From NCBI RefSeq assembly GCF_000420665.1, contig NZ_ATVJ01000002.1, positions 124,001 to 188,000 on the forward strand: a DNA stretch of 64,000 nucleotides, read 5' to 3'. This document shows, piece after piece, positions 18,253 through 26,514 of the stretch. Each line of letters begins with the position of its first letter. Within the stretch, counting starts at the first letter, position 1. The DNA is from Ponticaulis koreensis DSM 19734 (lineage in GTDB: Bacteria; Pseudomonadota; Alphaproteobacteria; Caulobacterales; Hyphomonadaceae). The notes under the pieces were generated by a model. That model saw only the letters and a list, made by a program, of their open reading frames with translations, was not told the DNA's origin and searched no databases. A program made the position numbers and the translations under genes.

Positions 18253-19251
18253 CTACATCCAGCTCGGAACCGGCAAATCCTTCGAACGAAGGAATTCCGG
18301 ATTATACAGCTTGCTTTGATAGCGGTTGCCGTAGTCACAAAGTATCGTAACAATTGTGTGGCCCGGGCCAAGCTCTTTTGCGAGCTCAATTGCACCGGCA
18401 ATGTTTACGCCCGCAGATCCGCCCAGGCAGAGACCTTCTTCCTGAACCAGATTGAACAGGATGTTCAGTGCCGTCGGGTCGTCTATGCGGTAGGCGTGAT
18501 CTACTTCAATGCCTTCAAGATTGGCTGTGATACGGCCCTGGCCGATACCTTCAGTCACAGACGTACCTTCTGATTTCAGTTCACCATTCTTGTAATAGCC
18601 ATAGAGCGCAGCGCCGCCCGGGTCTGCGATTCCGATCTTGATATCTTTGTTCCGCTCCTTGAGCGCCATTGAGACGCCACCAAGCGTGCCGCCAGAACCT
18701 ACTGCGCAGATGAAGCCGTCTACTTTGCCGTTGAGCTGTTCATAGATTTCCGGACCGGTTGTTTCGTAGTGAGCCTTGCGGTTCGCGACATTGTCGAACT
18801 GGTTTGCCCAGATGACACCGTTCGGATCCTTCTTGTTGAGCTCTTCAGCGAGTTGTCCGGAATAGCGGGCATAGTGATTTGGATTGCTGTATGGCACTGC
18901 GTCGACTTCAATCAGCTCGGCTCCGAGGATTTTAATTGCGTCGCGCTTTTCCTGCGATTGGGTGCGCGGAAATACGATCACTGTTTTATAGCCGAGCGCG
19001 TTAGCCACGAGCGCCAGACCAATGCCTGTGTTACCGGCCGTGCCTTCAACGATAGTTCCGCCCGGTTTGAGACGCCCTGACGCTTCAGCATCGCGAATAA
19101 TGCCCAGAGCGGCGCGGTCTTTCACAGATTGGCCCGGGTTCAGGAATTCTGCTTTACCCAGAATGGTGCAGCCGGTTTCCTCGGACGCGCGGCGAAGTTT
19201 GATTAGAGGGGTGTTCCCGATAGCATCAACAACGCTCTGGTGAATGGTCAT
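18253..19251 (-). CDS. cysK: Cysteine synthase A
   Basis: 332 aa. The PLP lysine is Lys44 in PGQSVKDRAALG, the phosphate-binding loop is GTAGNTGIGLA, and the glycine-rich GSGGTLGGVS loop and the LGGSAGVNI segment with the C-terminal PLP-ring serine are intact. It makes cysteine from O-acetylserine and sulfide. It is the first gene of the cysK-sseA-metC run; ATG 19251 has GGAG upstream. No SAM or other riboswitch is visible in the short leader. Confidence 0.93.
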   Translation of the reverse strand: MTIHQSVVDAIGNTPLIKLRRASEETGCTILGKAEFLNPGQSVKDRAALGIIRDAEASGRLKPGGTIVEGTAGNTGIGLALVANALGYKTVIVFPRTQSQEKRDAIKILGAELIEVDAVPYSNPNHYARYSGQLAEELNKKDPNGVIWANQFDNVANRKAHYETTGPEIYEQLNGKVDGFICAVGSGGTLGGVSMALKERNKDIKIGIADPGGAALYGYYKNGELKSEGTSVTEGIGQGRITANLEGIEVDHAYRIDDPTALNILFNLVQEEGLCLGGSAGVNIAGAIELAKELGPGHTIVTILCDYGNRYQSKLYNPEFLRSKDLPVPSWM

Positions 19252-19313
19252 GTCCGTCTCCTTGATAACGACAGGCTAAATTGATGCACTACAGGTTTCA
19301 ACTGAACTTCGAG

Positions 19314-19339
19314 TGATCTTCAGACGTTCTCATTTCGTA
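19314..19339 (+). promoter_or_regulatory. ECF11 (RpoE-ChrR)-like promoter upstream of the DUF6134-like gene
   Basis: TGATCT (19314-19319), 16-nt spacer, CGTA (19336-19339). The same motif pair and spacing stand before the photolyase operon. ECF11 sigma factors are known to use TGATC-type -35 and CGTA-type -10 elements; assignment here is by motif reading only. The distance to the gene start is about 80 nt. Confidence 0.5.
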
Positions 19340-19420
19340 TGCCAATTCAGAGGAAGCAATCAGATTCTCTAAACAGAGCGTTTCTTTGCTCTCTTTGTGA
19401 AACAGATATGGAGAGACGAA

Positions 19421-20110
19421 ATGAAAGCCCTGACGCCTAAAGCCATGCTAATGTCCATCGGCCTGGTAGGCCTCACCGCCATGCCATACTATGCAAGCGC
19501 CAACGTCGCGGAACCAGCGAATGGCACACTCCGTTGGACACCGCAGGACGGAGAGCAGCTTCGGTTCTCTGTTCTTCGGGACGGAGATGAGTTTGGCGAA
19601 CACATAGTTCGTTTCGAAGTGGAAGACGGTGAAGTTCGCGTCGAAAGCGACATTGAACTGGAAGTGAAATTTGGTCCGATCCGAGTGTTTCACTATCTGC
19701 ATGACAGCGAAGAAGTCTGGCAAAACGGACAGTTGGTCTTCCTCGAAGGCGAGACTAAAAAAGAGGGCGACGATTATACAGTGGTGGCGGAACGTGCCGG
19801 TGATGCTCTGAATGTGAACGGCACGCTCTTTTCAGGGGACATTGCACCCACGATAACGCCGTCCAGCCACTGGAATATCAGTCAGGTTATGGGCGAGCGT
19901 ATCCTCTCGACGGAAAGCGGAGAGATTCTCGATATTCAAGTTTCGCACTTGGGCGAGGAAACGATTGAAGCTGGAGGTCAGTCTATTACGGCCCAGCGAT
20001 ATCGTCTCGTTTCAGATCTGACAGTCGATCTCTGGTATGACGAGGCTGGCCGCTGGGTGAAATGCGAATTTGATGCGCGCGGCCAGACCATCGAGTACGT
20101 GCTTCGGTAA
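19421..20110 (+). CDS. Secreted protein, DUF6134-like
   Basis: 229 aa. I use ATG 19421, with GGAGAGA upstream, rather than an earlier in-frame ATG, because it places the signal peptide (cleavage near YYASA-NVA) at the usual distance. The mature part is beta-rich with RWTPQDGEQLRFSVLRDGDEFG at the start and a C-terminal YRLVSDLTVDLWYDEAGRWVKCEF strand pair. This resembles the DUF6134 family, a periplasmic beta-sheet family of unknown function, and that assignment is from memory of the motif. It is convergent with the fatty-acid methylase operon and shares its type of promoter, so a common stress response is likely (inference). Confidence 0.65.
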   Translation: MKALTPKAMLMSIGLVGLTAMPYYASANVAEPANGTLRWTPQDGEQLRFSVLRDGDEFGEHIVRFEVEDGEVRVESDIELEVKFGPIRVFHYLHDSEEVWQNGQLVFLEGETKKEGDDYTVVAERAGDALNVNGTLFSGDIAPTITPSSHWNISQVMGERILSTESGEILDIQVSHLGEETIEAGGQSITAQRYRLVSDLTVDLWYDEAGRWVKCEFDARGQTIEYVLR

Positions 20111-20112
20111 AG

Positions 20113-21342
20113 CTATTCAGGTTTGGAAAGCAGGAACTGGCCGACATCTGTTCGGCCAGTACTAAAGCCGGCCTCGCAATAGCTCAGATAATATTCCCAT
20201 AGATTGCGGAACTTGCGATCAAACCCAAGCTGCTGGATGTCGTTCCAGTGACGCTGGAATTCCTGATTCCAGATGTTCAGCGTTTTCGCATAGCTCTGCC
20301 CGAACATTTCTTCAGATTCGTACTGCAGGCCTGCGGTAGAAATGACATCTTTCAAGACGGAAATGCTAGGCAGCATCCCACCCGGAAAAATGTACTTCTG
20401 AATGAAGTCAACGCGTTTGCGATATCGTGGGAAAAGATCATCCTCAATCGTAATGATCTGGAGGCCTGCTTTTCCGCCGGGACGCAGCAGGCTTTCAATC
20501 TTTTCAAAATATCCGGGCCAGAAAGCTTCGCCGACAGCCTCGAACATTTCGATTGAAACGACTGCATCAAAACTGCCATCCACATCCCTGTAATCACATA
20601 GTTCTATGCTAACCAGGTCGGATAGTCCTGCTTTATGGATACGGTTGCGCGCATATTCATATTGAGCATCAGAAATCGTGATCGAGCGAACTTTTGATCC
20701 GTAAGTGCTTGCAACGTACTCGGCGAATCCGCCCCAGCCGGAGCCGATCTCGAGGATTTCTTTGCCGGGAGCCGCGCCCACGCTGCGAGCGATATGGTCA
20801 TATTTGCGCCGCTGGGCATCTGAAATGGTATCGCCATCTTCAAAGATTCCAGATGAGTATGTCATCGATGGATCCAGCCATTTCTCATAGAAGCTGTTTC
20901 CGAGATCATAGTGCGAAAGAATGTTTTGCTTTGATCCTTTCCTCGTGTTCTGCCGGGTGAGGGCATTGACGATGAAACGAAGGACGTTCGGGAATTTGCT
21001 GCCCCGACCGAGCTTGCCTGCCTGGTCAAAGTTCACCGCAAAAAAAGCCAGAACGGCTGTCAGATCGGGCGTGTCGAACTGCTCATCCATATAAGCGTCG
21101 GCAAAGCCAATGTCGCCTGCGCCAAGGACACGTCTGAACATTGCGTTGTCTTTGACGTGGATTTCGGCTTTTGGCCCCGGGATTCCGTGATCAAAGCGAA
21201 ACATCCGTTCGTCGGGTAGTGTCAGGATCAGGCGTCCCTTTCGCGTCGAGCGAAGTGCCAGACATGCAAGCCGGACAGATGTGGGCAGGGATGCGATTTC
21301 CTTCATCGTGGATTCGTTGGAAATCTCATAAACAGTACTCAT
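20113..21342 (-). CDS. Cyclopropane-fatty-acid-phospholipid synthase family methyltransferase
   Basis: 409 aa. The N-terminal accessory domain is followed by the SAM-binding motif EILEIGSGWGGFAEYVA, the SHYDLGNSFYEKWLD segment and SIEMFEAVGEAFW, with YIFPGGMLPS and the C-terminal YLSYCEAGFSTGRTD stretch, all standard for the CFA synthase family. It adds a methylene or methyl group to unsaturated acyl chains of membrane lipids. It is the last gene of a four-gene operon; its ATG overlaps the DUF1365 stop by 4 nt. In Rhodobacter, relatives in such clusters act in the singlet-oxygen response and in furan fatty acid synthesis, so the product could be a methylated rather than a cyclopropane lipid. 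Confidence 0.9.
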   Translation of the reverse strand: MSTVYEISNESTMKEIASLPTSVRLACLALRSTRKGRLILTLPDERMFRFDHGIPGPKAEIHVKDNAMFRRVLGAGDIGFADAYMDEQFDTPDLTAVLAFFAVNFDQAGKLGRGSKFPNVLRFIVNALTRQNTRKGSKQNILSHYDLGNSFYEKWLDPSMTYSSGIFEDGDTISDAQRRKYDHIARSVGAAPGKEILEIGSGWGGFAEYVASTYGSKVRSITISDAQYEYARNRIHKAGLSDLVSIELCDYRDVDGSFDAVVSIEMFEAVGEAFWPGYFEKIESLLRPGGKAGLQIITIEDDLFPRYRKRVDFIQKYIFPGGMLPSISVLKDVISTAGLQYESEEMFGQSYAKTLNIWNQEFQRHWNDIQQLGFDRKFRNLWEYYLSYCEAGFSTGRTDVGQFLLSKPE

Positions 21343-22148
21343 CGAAGCGCCCTCCCGTTGGTAGTTTCGAGTGATGGTGACGAAGTTGCTATTGAGTAGG
21401 CCTTTTCCGGGGCCTTTGGTCGACTGTGATAGCGCGCGCCTTTCAGCCAGAGGCGAAGTGCCTGCCAGTGAATTCTCGCAATAACCGTAAGGCCAGAAAA
21501 GGGAGCCAGTACGGTTCGTTTTATCAATGCCGCAGAGGTCGCTGACTTTCGCGTCACTTGAAGGGTTGCCGTGTGAAAGCGACCATTGTCCGATAGGTTC
21601 TCAATGAGGAGCGAGAACTCATTGTCGACGGTGTTCACAGTGAATCGGTATTGACCGGACACATCCCAGAACGGTGATACGTGAAGTGTTTTTGGCGCTT
21701 CGTGGCGTGATTTGTCTGGCGCGAATGGCACAACGTAAGCGTGTTGGTCGCCAAACGTGTTGTGAACCTCATAGATCAGCGCCTCTACGCCGCCATCGGG
21801 ATCGCTCAGCGTCCAAATGGAAATCGGCGAAAAGCCTTGGCCAAGAATGTCCGGAAAGGTCATAAGCCGGATAGTGCGTCCGTCCGTTTCTACGTCGTTT
21901 TTGGCAAAGAGGTTACGCGCCCAGCGGGACAAATCCGATGATGTCCGATCGCCATATTTGCTGGTGCGGATGCGCATGAGATTGAAGCGGTCTATGGAGA
22001 AACCTTTCAGGGTCTTTTCGGCTTCTGCCATCCGTGCAACATCGATCTCAATCATCCTGACCGGATAACTGAAGCTTCGACGGAAGGGTTCGAACCGCGT
22101 GTGAGCTGTTCTGCCTTCCAGAAAGTGGATGGGCGCCTGTTCGCTCAT
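21339..22148 (-). CDS. DUF1365 family protein
   Basis: 269 aa. The family start HFLEGRTAHTRFEPFRRSFSYPVRM, the NPISIWTLSDPDG-like segment (here FSPISIWTLSDPDGG), the VHNTFGDQHAYVVP motif and KTLHVSPFWDVSGQYRF are all present. DUF1365 proteins are found next to the FAD oxidoreductase and CFA synthase in many bacteria and are thought to take part in modifying fatty acyl chains; the biochemical role is not established. It overlaps both neighbours by 4 nt. Confidence 0.9.
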   Translation of the reverse strand: MSEQAPIHFLEGRTAHTRFEPFRRSFSYPVRMIEIDVARMAEAEKTLKGFSIDRFNLMRIRTSKYGDRTSSDLSRWARNLFAKNDVETDGRTIRLMTFPDILGQGFSPISIWTLSDPDGGVEALIYEVHNTFGDQHAYVVPFAPDKSRHEAPKTLHVSPFWDVSGQYRFTVNTVDNEFSLLIENLSDNGRFHTATLQVTRKSATSAALIKRTVLAPFSGLTVIARIHWQALRLWLKGARYHSRPKAPEKAYSIATSSPSLETTNGRALR

Positions 22149-23473
22149 TGTGCGGCGACATTAGCAGATTGAGCCTCGGAAATCATCGGCGCCTGTGTAA
22201 TCGGAGAAATGCCGACCGGTTCCCAGGGCAGTTCGGCGCCTAATGCGAGCGCCACGCGCAGCCCCGACTTCAGACCATCTTCGTGAAAACCATGTCCGAG
22301 CCAAGCGCCGGCGAACCACAGGCCGTCGCGACCATTATAGGTTTCCATCGCTTCAACGGCTTCGGCAGCAGCCAGATCAAACATTGGGTGGGTAAACTCA
22401 AAGCGGCCAAATGTCAGATCGCTCCGCGGCGGTGTTTCCGGGTTCAGTGTGACAAAGAGAGGCTTTTCCTCGTCGATACTCTGGAGGATATTCATCCAAT
22501 AGCTGAGTGTGATTTTCTGCGTTTCCCCTTTAAGGACATTCCACGCTGCCCACGCGCGCTTACGCTTCGGCATAAGGGCTGCGTCACGATGCAGGTAAGC
22601 GACATTCTCGTTCACGCGGCTCCGCGCGAGTGAGCTTGCCTGAAATTCAAAGCCGTCACCAAGAATATCCTGCACCTGATGTACGTGGCAGGCGAGAATA
22701 ACGTGATCAAAGTCTTCCGTGCCGCCGTTTACAGTAATTCGGACCCCGTCCGAAGTGCGGTCAACACGAGTTACGGCTGCATTCATTCGGGCCCGGCTTC
22801 CAAGCTGCGAGACGAGTTCCGAGACGTAAGCCTGACTACCGCCTTTGACGGTCCGCCATTGTGGACGTTCGGTGTGCAGAAGTCGATGATTGTTGAAGAA
22901 ACGCAGGAACGACCGCGCCGGATAATCCATCATCTTAGCTTCCGGAGTAGACCAGATAGCAGCGCCCATCGGGTAGATATAGTTGGCACGGAAGTCTTCG
23001 GACATTCCGATATCATCAAGATATTCCGCCAGCGTCATGTTTGACGGCAGAGCGTCATCTCCAGCGGCGTCTCTCGCCCTCGCATTGAAGCGGAAGATGT
23101 CGCGCAGAAGCCTTAGAAATGAAGGCCGGAAGAAATTACGTTTATATGCAAAAATGCCGTTCGGGTTTGAAGACCATTCAAATGCAGCCGGATCGCTGAC
23201 CGAAAAGCTCATATCGCTTTGCATGGTCTCTACGCCGAGTTCATCCATGAACTGCATGAAGTTGGGATAATTGAGCGGGTTGCAGACGATGAAACCGACA
23301 TCAACATCGATATGTGAACCGTCATAGTCCACGGTGACTGTCTTCGCGTGACCGCCAAATCGGTTGTCGGCTTCAAATACCGTTACATCAGCCTTGTCTT
23401 TCAAAGCCCATGCGGCGCTCAAACCGGAAATGCCCGAGCCGACAACGGCAATTTTTTGTCGCGTAGAATTCAT
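22145..23473 (-). CDS. FAD-dependent oxidoreductase (amine-oxidase fold)
   Basis: 442 aa. The N-terminal dinucleotide motif is VVGSGISGLSAAWAL, followed by FEADNRFGGHAKTV; GFIVCNPLNYPNFMQFMDELGV and the C-terminal FAGAWLGHGFHEDGLKSGLR segment are typical of the FAD proteins that accompany DUF1365 and CFA synthase. It probably oxidises or isomerises fatty acyl chains on phospholipids (inference from the family context). Start and stop each overlap the neighbouring genes by 4 nt, giving tight translational coupling with photolyase upstream and DUF1365 downstream. Confidence 0.88.
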   Translation of the reverse strand: MNSTRQKIAVVGSGISGLSAAWALKDKADVTVFEADNRFGGHAKTVTVDYDGSHIDVDVGFIVCNPLNYPNFMQFMDELGVETMQSDMSFSVSDPAAFEWSSNPNGIFAYKRNFFRPSFLRLLRDIFRFNARARDAAGDDALPSNMTLAEYLDDIGMSEDFRANYIYPMGAAIWSTPEAKMMDYPARSFLRFFNNHRLLHTERPQWRTVKGGSQAYVSELVSQLGSRARMNAAVTRVDRTSDGVRITVNGGTEDFDHVILACHVHQVQDILGDGFEFQASSLARSRVNENVAYLHRDAALMPKRKRAWAAWNVLKGETQKITLSYWMNILQSIDEEKPLFVTLNPETPPRSDLTFGRFEFTHPMFDLAAAEAVEAMETYNGRDGLWFAGAWLGHGFHEDGLKSGLRVALALGAELPWEPVGISPITQAPMISEAQSANVAAQ

Positions 23474-24918
23474 GTCTTCAGGCTTTCATATGCATCGAGT
23501 GCGCGCTGGCGCGCCTGTTTGTGGATTACAATTGGTTTCGGATAGTCATGGCCGATCAAGACACCACATTGCTTCTGTACGTCTCGAGGGGTGTCCCACG
23601 GTTCAAAAAGATATTTCTTCGGTAATTTCGACAGTTCTGGCACCCATTTGCGGATGTAAACGCCGTCTGGATCGAACTTTTCACCCTGTGTGATCGGGTT
23701 GAAAATACGGAAATATGGCGACGCATCAGCACCGCTTCCTGCAACCCATTGCCAGCTGGCTGGATTGTTCGCAGTGTCTGCGTCGACGAGCGTGTCCCAG
23801 AACCATTCTTCTCCGGTGCGCCAGTCGATCATGAGGTGCTTGATCAGGAAAGATGCGACAATCATGCGAACGCGGTTGTGCATCCATCCCGTGGTCCAAA
23901 GCTCACGCATGCCGGCGTCAACGATCGGATATCCTGTTTTCCCCTTCTGCCATGCGGTCAGGCAGGTCTCGTTCTTTTCCCACGGGAAACCGTCGAATTT
24001 GTCATTCCAGTTATCGGTCGACAGATCTTTGCTCTGGAAGAGGAGTGAATAGGAGAAATCTCTCCACGCAAGTTCACGCAGGAACGCCCAGCCATCGGAT
24101 TCAAGCTCTGGCGATTCAGATATCTTTTGCAAAGTTTTGGACCAGATTTCGTGGACTGAAATTTCACCGAAAGACAGGTAGGGCGAAAGCCCGGAGGTAT
24201 TGGGCAGATCAGGGCGGTCCCGCTTTTCTTTATACCCCTCCAAACCTTCGTCGAAAAATGTTTCCAGACACGCCTTCGCACCGTCTTCGCCTGGTATCCA
24301 GGCCTCTCCAAGGCCGTCCGACCAGTCAGGTTTCGTCGGATGAAGCGCCCAGTTCCGTAGATCGTCGCATTCGAAGTCCGAGAAGAAAGAACAATCTGGA
24401 ACTCCATTGGGATGGTTTGGTTGAAAATCCGGTTTCAAAACGTTCCAGAAGGGCGTGAAGACCTTATACGGATTACCTGAGTTGGTTTTGACTTCCCACG
24501 GTTCTTTCAAAAGACTTCCGTTAAACGATGAAGGCGTGTGCCCAGCTTCGTTCAAAGCGGACTTCACTTTTTTGTCTATGTCCGTTTCCGAGGTGGAGTA
24601 ACGGCGATTCCAGAACACCGACCTTATGTTGTGCGATTTGCACACATCAAGCAGTACGTCAGCCGTAGAACGGTCGGTATTGCGCTGCAGAAAAAGTTTG
24701 CCTCCAAGGCTTTCGATTTTTTTCGAAAGTGCGTGTAAGGATTTATCGAGCCACCATCGCTTGGCGCCACCAAGTAAGCGATGGTGCTCATCATTTTCGT
24801 TCAAAAGATAGAAGCAAAGAATTGGTTTTCCTGCATCCGCAGCAGCATTCAGCGCAGGATTTGCGCTGAGGCGGAGGTCATCTCGAAACCAGACAAGTGA
24901 TATATCTTCAGCAGAAAT
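23470..24918 (-). CDS. phrB: Deoxyribodipyrimidine photolyase, probable ATT start
   Basis: 482 aa if started at 24918. The frame upstream of the only TTG candidate (24804) still encodes the conserved photolyase N-terminus LVWFRDDLRLSANPAL and KPILCFYLL, so a TTG start would delete the first strand of the antenna domain. In that upstream stretch there is no ATG, GTG or TTG before the in-frame stop; ATT at 24916-24918 follows AAAAGGAT at good spacing and gives the usual length. The FAD domain has the ASWQWVAGSGADASPYFRIFNP and KWVPEL segments of class I CPD photolyases. It repairs UV dimers with light. First gene of the four-gene operon. Confidence 0.85.
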   Translation of the reverse strand: MSAEDISLVWFRDDLRLSANPALNAAADAGKPILCFYLLNENDEHHRLLGGAKRWWLDKSLHALSKKIESLGGKLFLQRNTDRSTADVLLDVCKSHNIRSVFWNRRYSTSETDIDKKVKSALNEAGHTPSSFNGSLLKEPWEVKTNSGNPYKVFTPFWNVLKPDFQPNHPNGVPDCSFFSDFECDDLRNWALHPTKPDWSDGLGEAWIPGEDGAKACLETFFDEGLEGYKEKRDRPDLPNTSGLSPYLSFGEISVHEIWSKTLQKISESPELESDGWAFLRELAWRDFSYSLLFQSKDLSTDNWNDKFDGFPWEKNETCLTAWQKGKTGYPIVDAGMRELWTTGWMHNRVRMIVASFLIKHLMIDWRTGEEWFWDTLVDADTANNPASWQWVAGSGADASPYFRIFNPITQGEKFDPDGVYIRKWVPELSKLPKKYLFEPWDTPRDVQKQCGVLIGHDYPKPIVIHKQARQRALDAYESLKT

Positions 24919-24948
24919 GACTTTTATCCTTTTTGATCCAACGCTCTC

Positions 24949-24974
24949 TACGAAAATTAGTTCACAGCGGATCA
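24949..24974 (-). promoter_or_regulatory. ECF11 (RpoE-ChrR)-like promoter of the photolyase operon
   Basis: On the minus strand TGATCC (24974-24969), a 16-nt spacer and CGTA (24952-24949). Transcription would start about 25 nt before the ATT codon, which leaves no room for an upstream start. The arrangement is the same as before the DUF6134-like gene. Confidence 0.55.
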
Positions 24975-25044
24975 GAAAATTTGTGACTTTCCAACCGGAT
25001 CATTGGTAGAACCAACACACCGCTCAAAACCTGAAGGATGGAAA

Positions 25045-26511
25045 GTGGATACTCAATACCAGCTTCTTGAACGTGTGTGTGACGCAGCAGCCAATCAGAC
25101 GATATTGTGCGTTGGAGATATTATGCTTGATCGTTTCGTTTACGGAGGCGTAAGCCGTGTATCACCTGAAGCTCCGATCCCTGTTCTTGAACAAAAAACT
25201 GTCACCTCAATGCTGGGTGCCGTTGGTAACGTTGCTCGCAATGTCGCATCGCTCGGCGCGCGCGCAGTCGTTTGCAGTGTGACCGGAGCGGATCCAGAAG
25301 CAGAGGAGTTGCTGAAACTACTCTCAGAAACCGACGGTCTCGTAGGCTGTACGGTGCAGGATTCCAGCCGACACACCACGCTTAAAGTTCGCTATGTGGC
25401 CAACGGCCAGCAATTGCTTCGGGTCGACAGAGAAGAACAGGGTGCCATTTCTGAATTTGTGGAAGGTCGGCTGTGCGATTCCATTGCGGAGGAAGCGCAA
25501 CAAGCCGCTGCCATTCTTCTGTCGGATTACGCTAAAGGCTGCGTGACAGAGGGCGTAATCGAGGCCTGTCTCAAAGCAGCAGCAGACAACGAAATCCCTC
25601 TGATCGTGGATCCTAAGGGAACCGACTTTGCCCGCTATGGCGCAGCAGACCTTATAAAGCCCAATGCGTCAGAGCTGGGGGGCGTAGTCGGACGCAAAGT
25701 TTCTGAAGATGAAGACGTCGAAACTGCGCTGCGCGAACTGCTAGCAAAGATTCCAGCTAAGGGGCTTCTCGTAACCCGCTCCGAGAAAGGTTTGTCTTTC
25801 ATCTCTGAAACCGGGGATGTGTCGCATTTTCCTGCTGAAAAACGGGAAGTGTACGATGTCTCTGGCGCTGGCGACACGAGTCTCGCTGCTTTGGGACTGG
25901 CCGTGGCTGAAAACGCTGATATGGCCACAGCGTCGCAATTTGCTCTCATTGCGTCAGGGATCGCAGTCAGCAAATCTGGCACCGCGACCGTGTCCAATCA
26001 GGAAATTCGCGATGCACTCGCCATTAAAGCAACAAATCAGGCGCGTCGGTCCAGACAGCACCTTCCATTGGAAGAGCGCATAGCAGCCTGGCGTGCTGAA
26101 GGCCTGAAGATCGGTTTCACGAACGGATGTTTCGATATCCTGCATGCAGGCCATATCCGCGTTCTTGAGTTTTCTGCTCAGCACTGTGACCGTTTGATTG
26201 TTGGCCTGAATTCAGATGCTTCTGTGAAAAGGCTAAAAGGCGAGAGCAGGCCTCTGAACAATCAGGATGATAGACGCGAAGTTCTTGAAGCGCTCGGATC
26301 TGTCGATGCTGTTATGATTTTTGAAGAAGATACGCCTTTAGAGCTCGTCCGGATGGTTCAGCCCGACTTAATCGTAAAAGGTGGGGACTACACGCCTGAG
26401 TCCGTAGTCGGCGCTGATATCGTCAGTGCGCGAGGCGGCGAAGTTCTTATTTGTCCGATACTCGAAGGACGGAGTACGACCGGAACTATCGAGAAGAGTA
26501 AGTCTCTGTAG
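25045..26511 (+). CDS. hldE: Bifunctional heptose kinase / ADP-heptose synthase HldE
   Basis: 488 aa from GTG 25045, which has GAAGGAT upstream; a TTG further upstream would reach into the photolyase promoter. Residues about 1-320 are a PfkB-type kinase (CVGDIMLDRFVYG near the start, DVSGAGDTSLAALGLA with the catalytic Asp). Residues about 345-488 are the cytidylyltransferase-like domain with TNGCFDILHAGHI and the KGGDYTPESVVG segment. It makes ADP-heptose for the lipopolysaccharide inner core from sedoheptulose-7-phosphate derivatives. The stop is 3 nt from the stop of the convergent hydrolase gene. Confidence 0.95.
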   Translation: MDTQYQLLERVCDAAANQTILCVGDIMLDRFVYGGVSRVSPEAPIPVLEQKTVTSMLGAVGNVARNVASLGARAVVCSVTGADPEAEELLKLLSETDGLVGCTVQDSSRHTTLKVRYVANGQQLLRVDREEQGAISEFVEGRLCDSIAEEAQQAAAILLSDYAKGCVTEGVIEACLKAAADNEIPLIVDPKGTDFARYGAADLIKPNASELGGVVGRKVSEDEDVETALRELLAKIPAKGLLVTRSEKGLSFISETGDVSHFPAEKREVYDVSGAGDTSLAALGLAVAENADMATASQFALIASGIAVSKSGTATVSNQEIRDALAIKATNQARRSRQHLPLEERIAAWRAEGLKIGFTNGCFDILHAGHIRVLEFSAQHCDRLIVGLNSDASVKRLKGESRPLNNQDDRREVLEALGSVDAVMIFEEDTPLELVRMVQPDLIVKGGDYTPESVVGADIVSARGGEVLICPILEGRSTTGTIEKSKSL

Positions 26512-26514
26512 CGC

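Noticed and set aside
19252-19313. SAM or other riboswitch upstream of the cysK-sseA-metC run
   Set aside because: The leader is on the other strand side of a short divergent region and I could not form any known riboswitch fold.
20136-20160. Perfect hairpin ACTGGCCGA/TCGGCCAGT as a terminator for the convergent DUF6134-like and CFA genes
   Set aside because: It lies inside the CFA coding end and has no T-tract on either strand, so I do not call it a terminator, though it may slow transcription.
23470-24804. Photolyase beginning at TTG 24804
   Set aside because: It would remove the conserved N-terminal strand LVWFRDDLRLS, which is encoded in the same frame just upstream.
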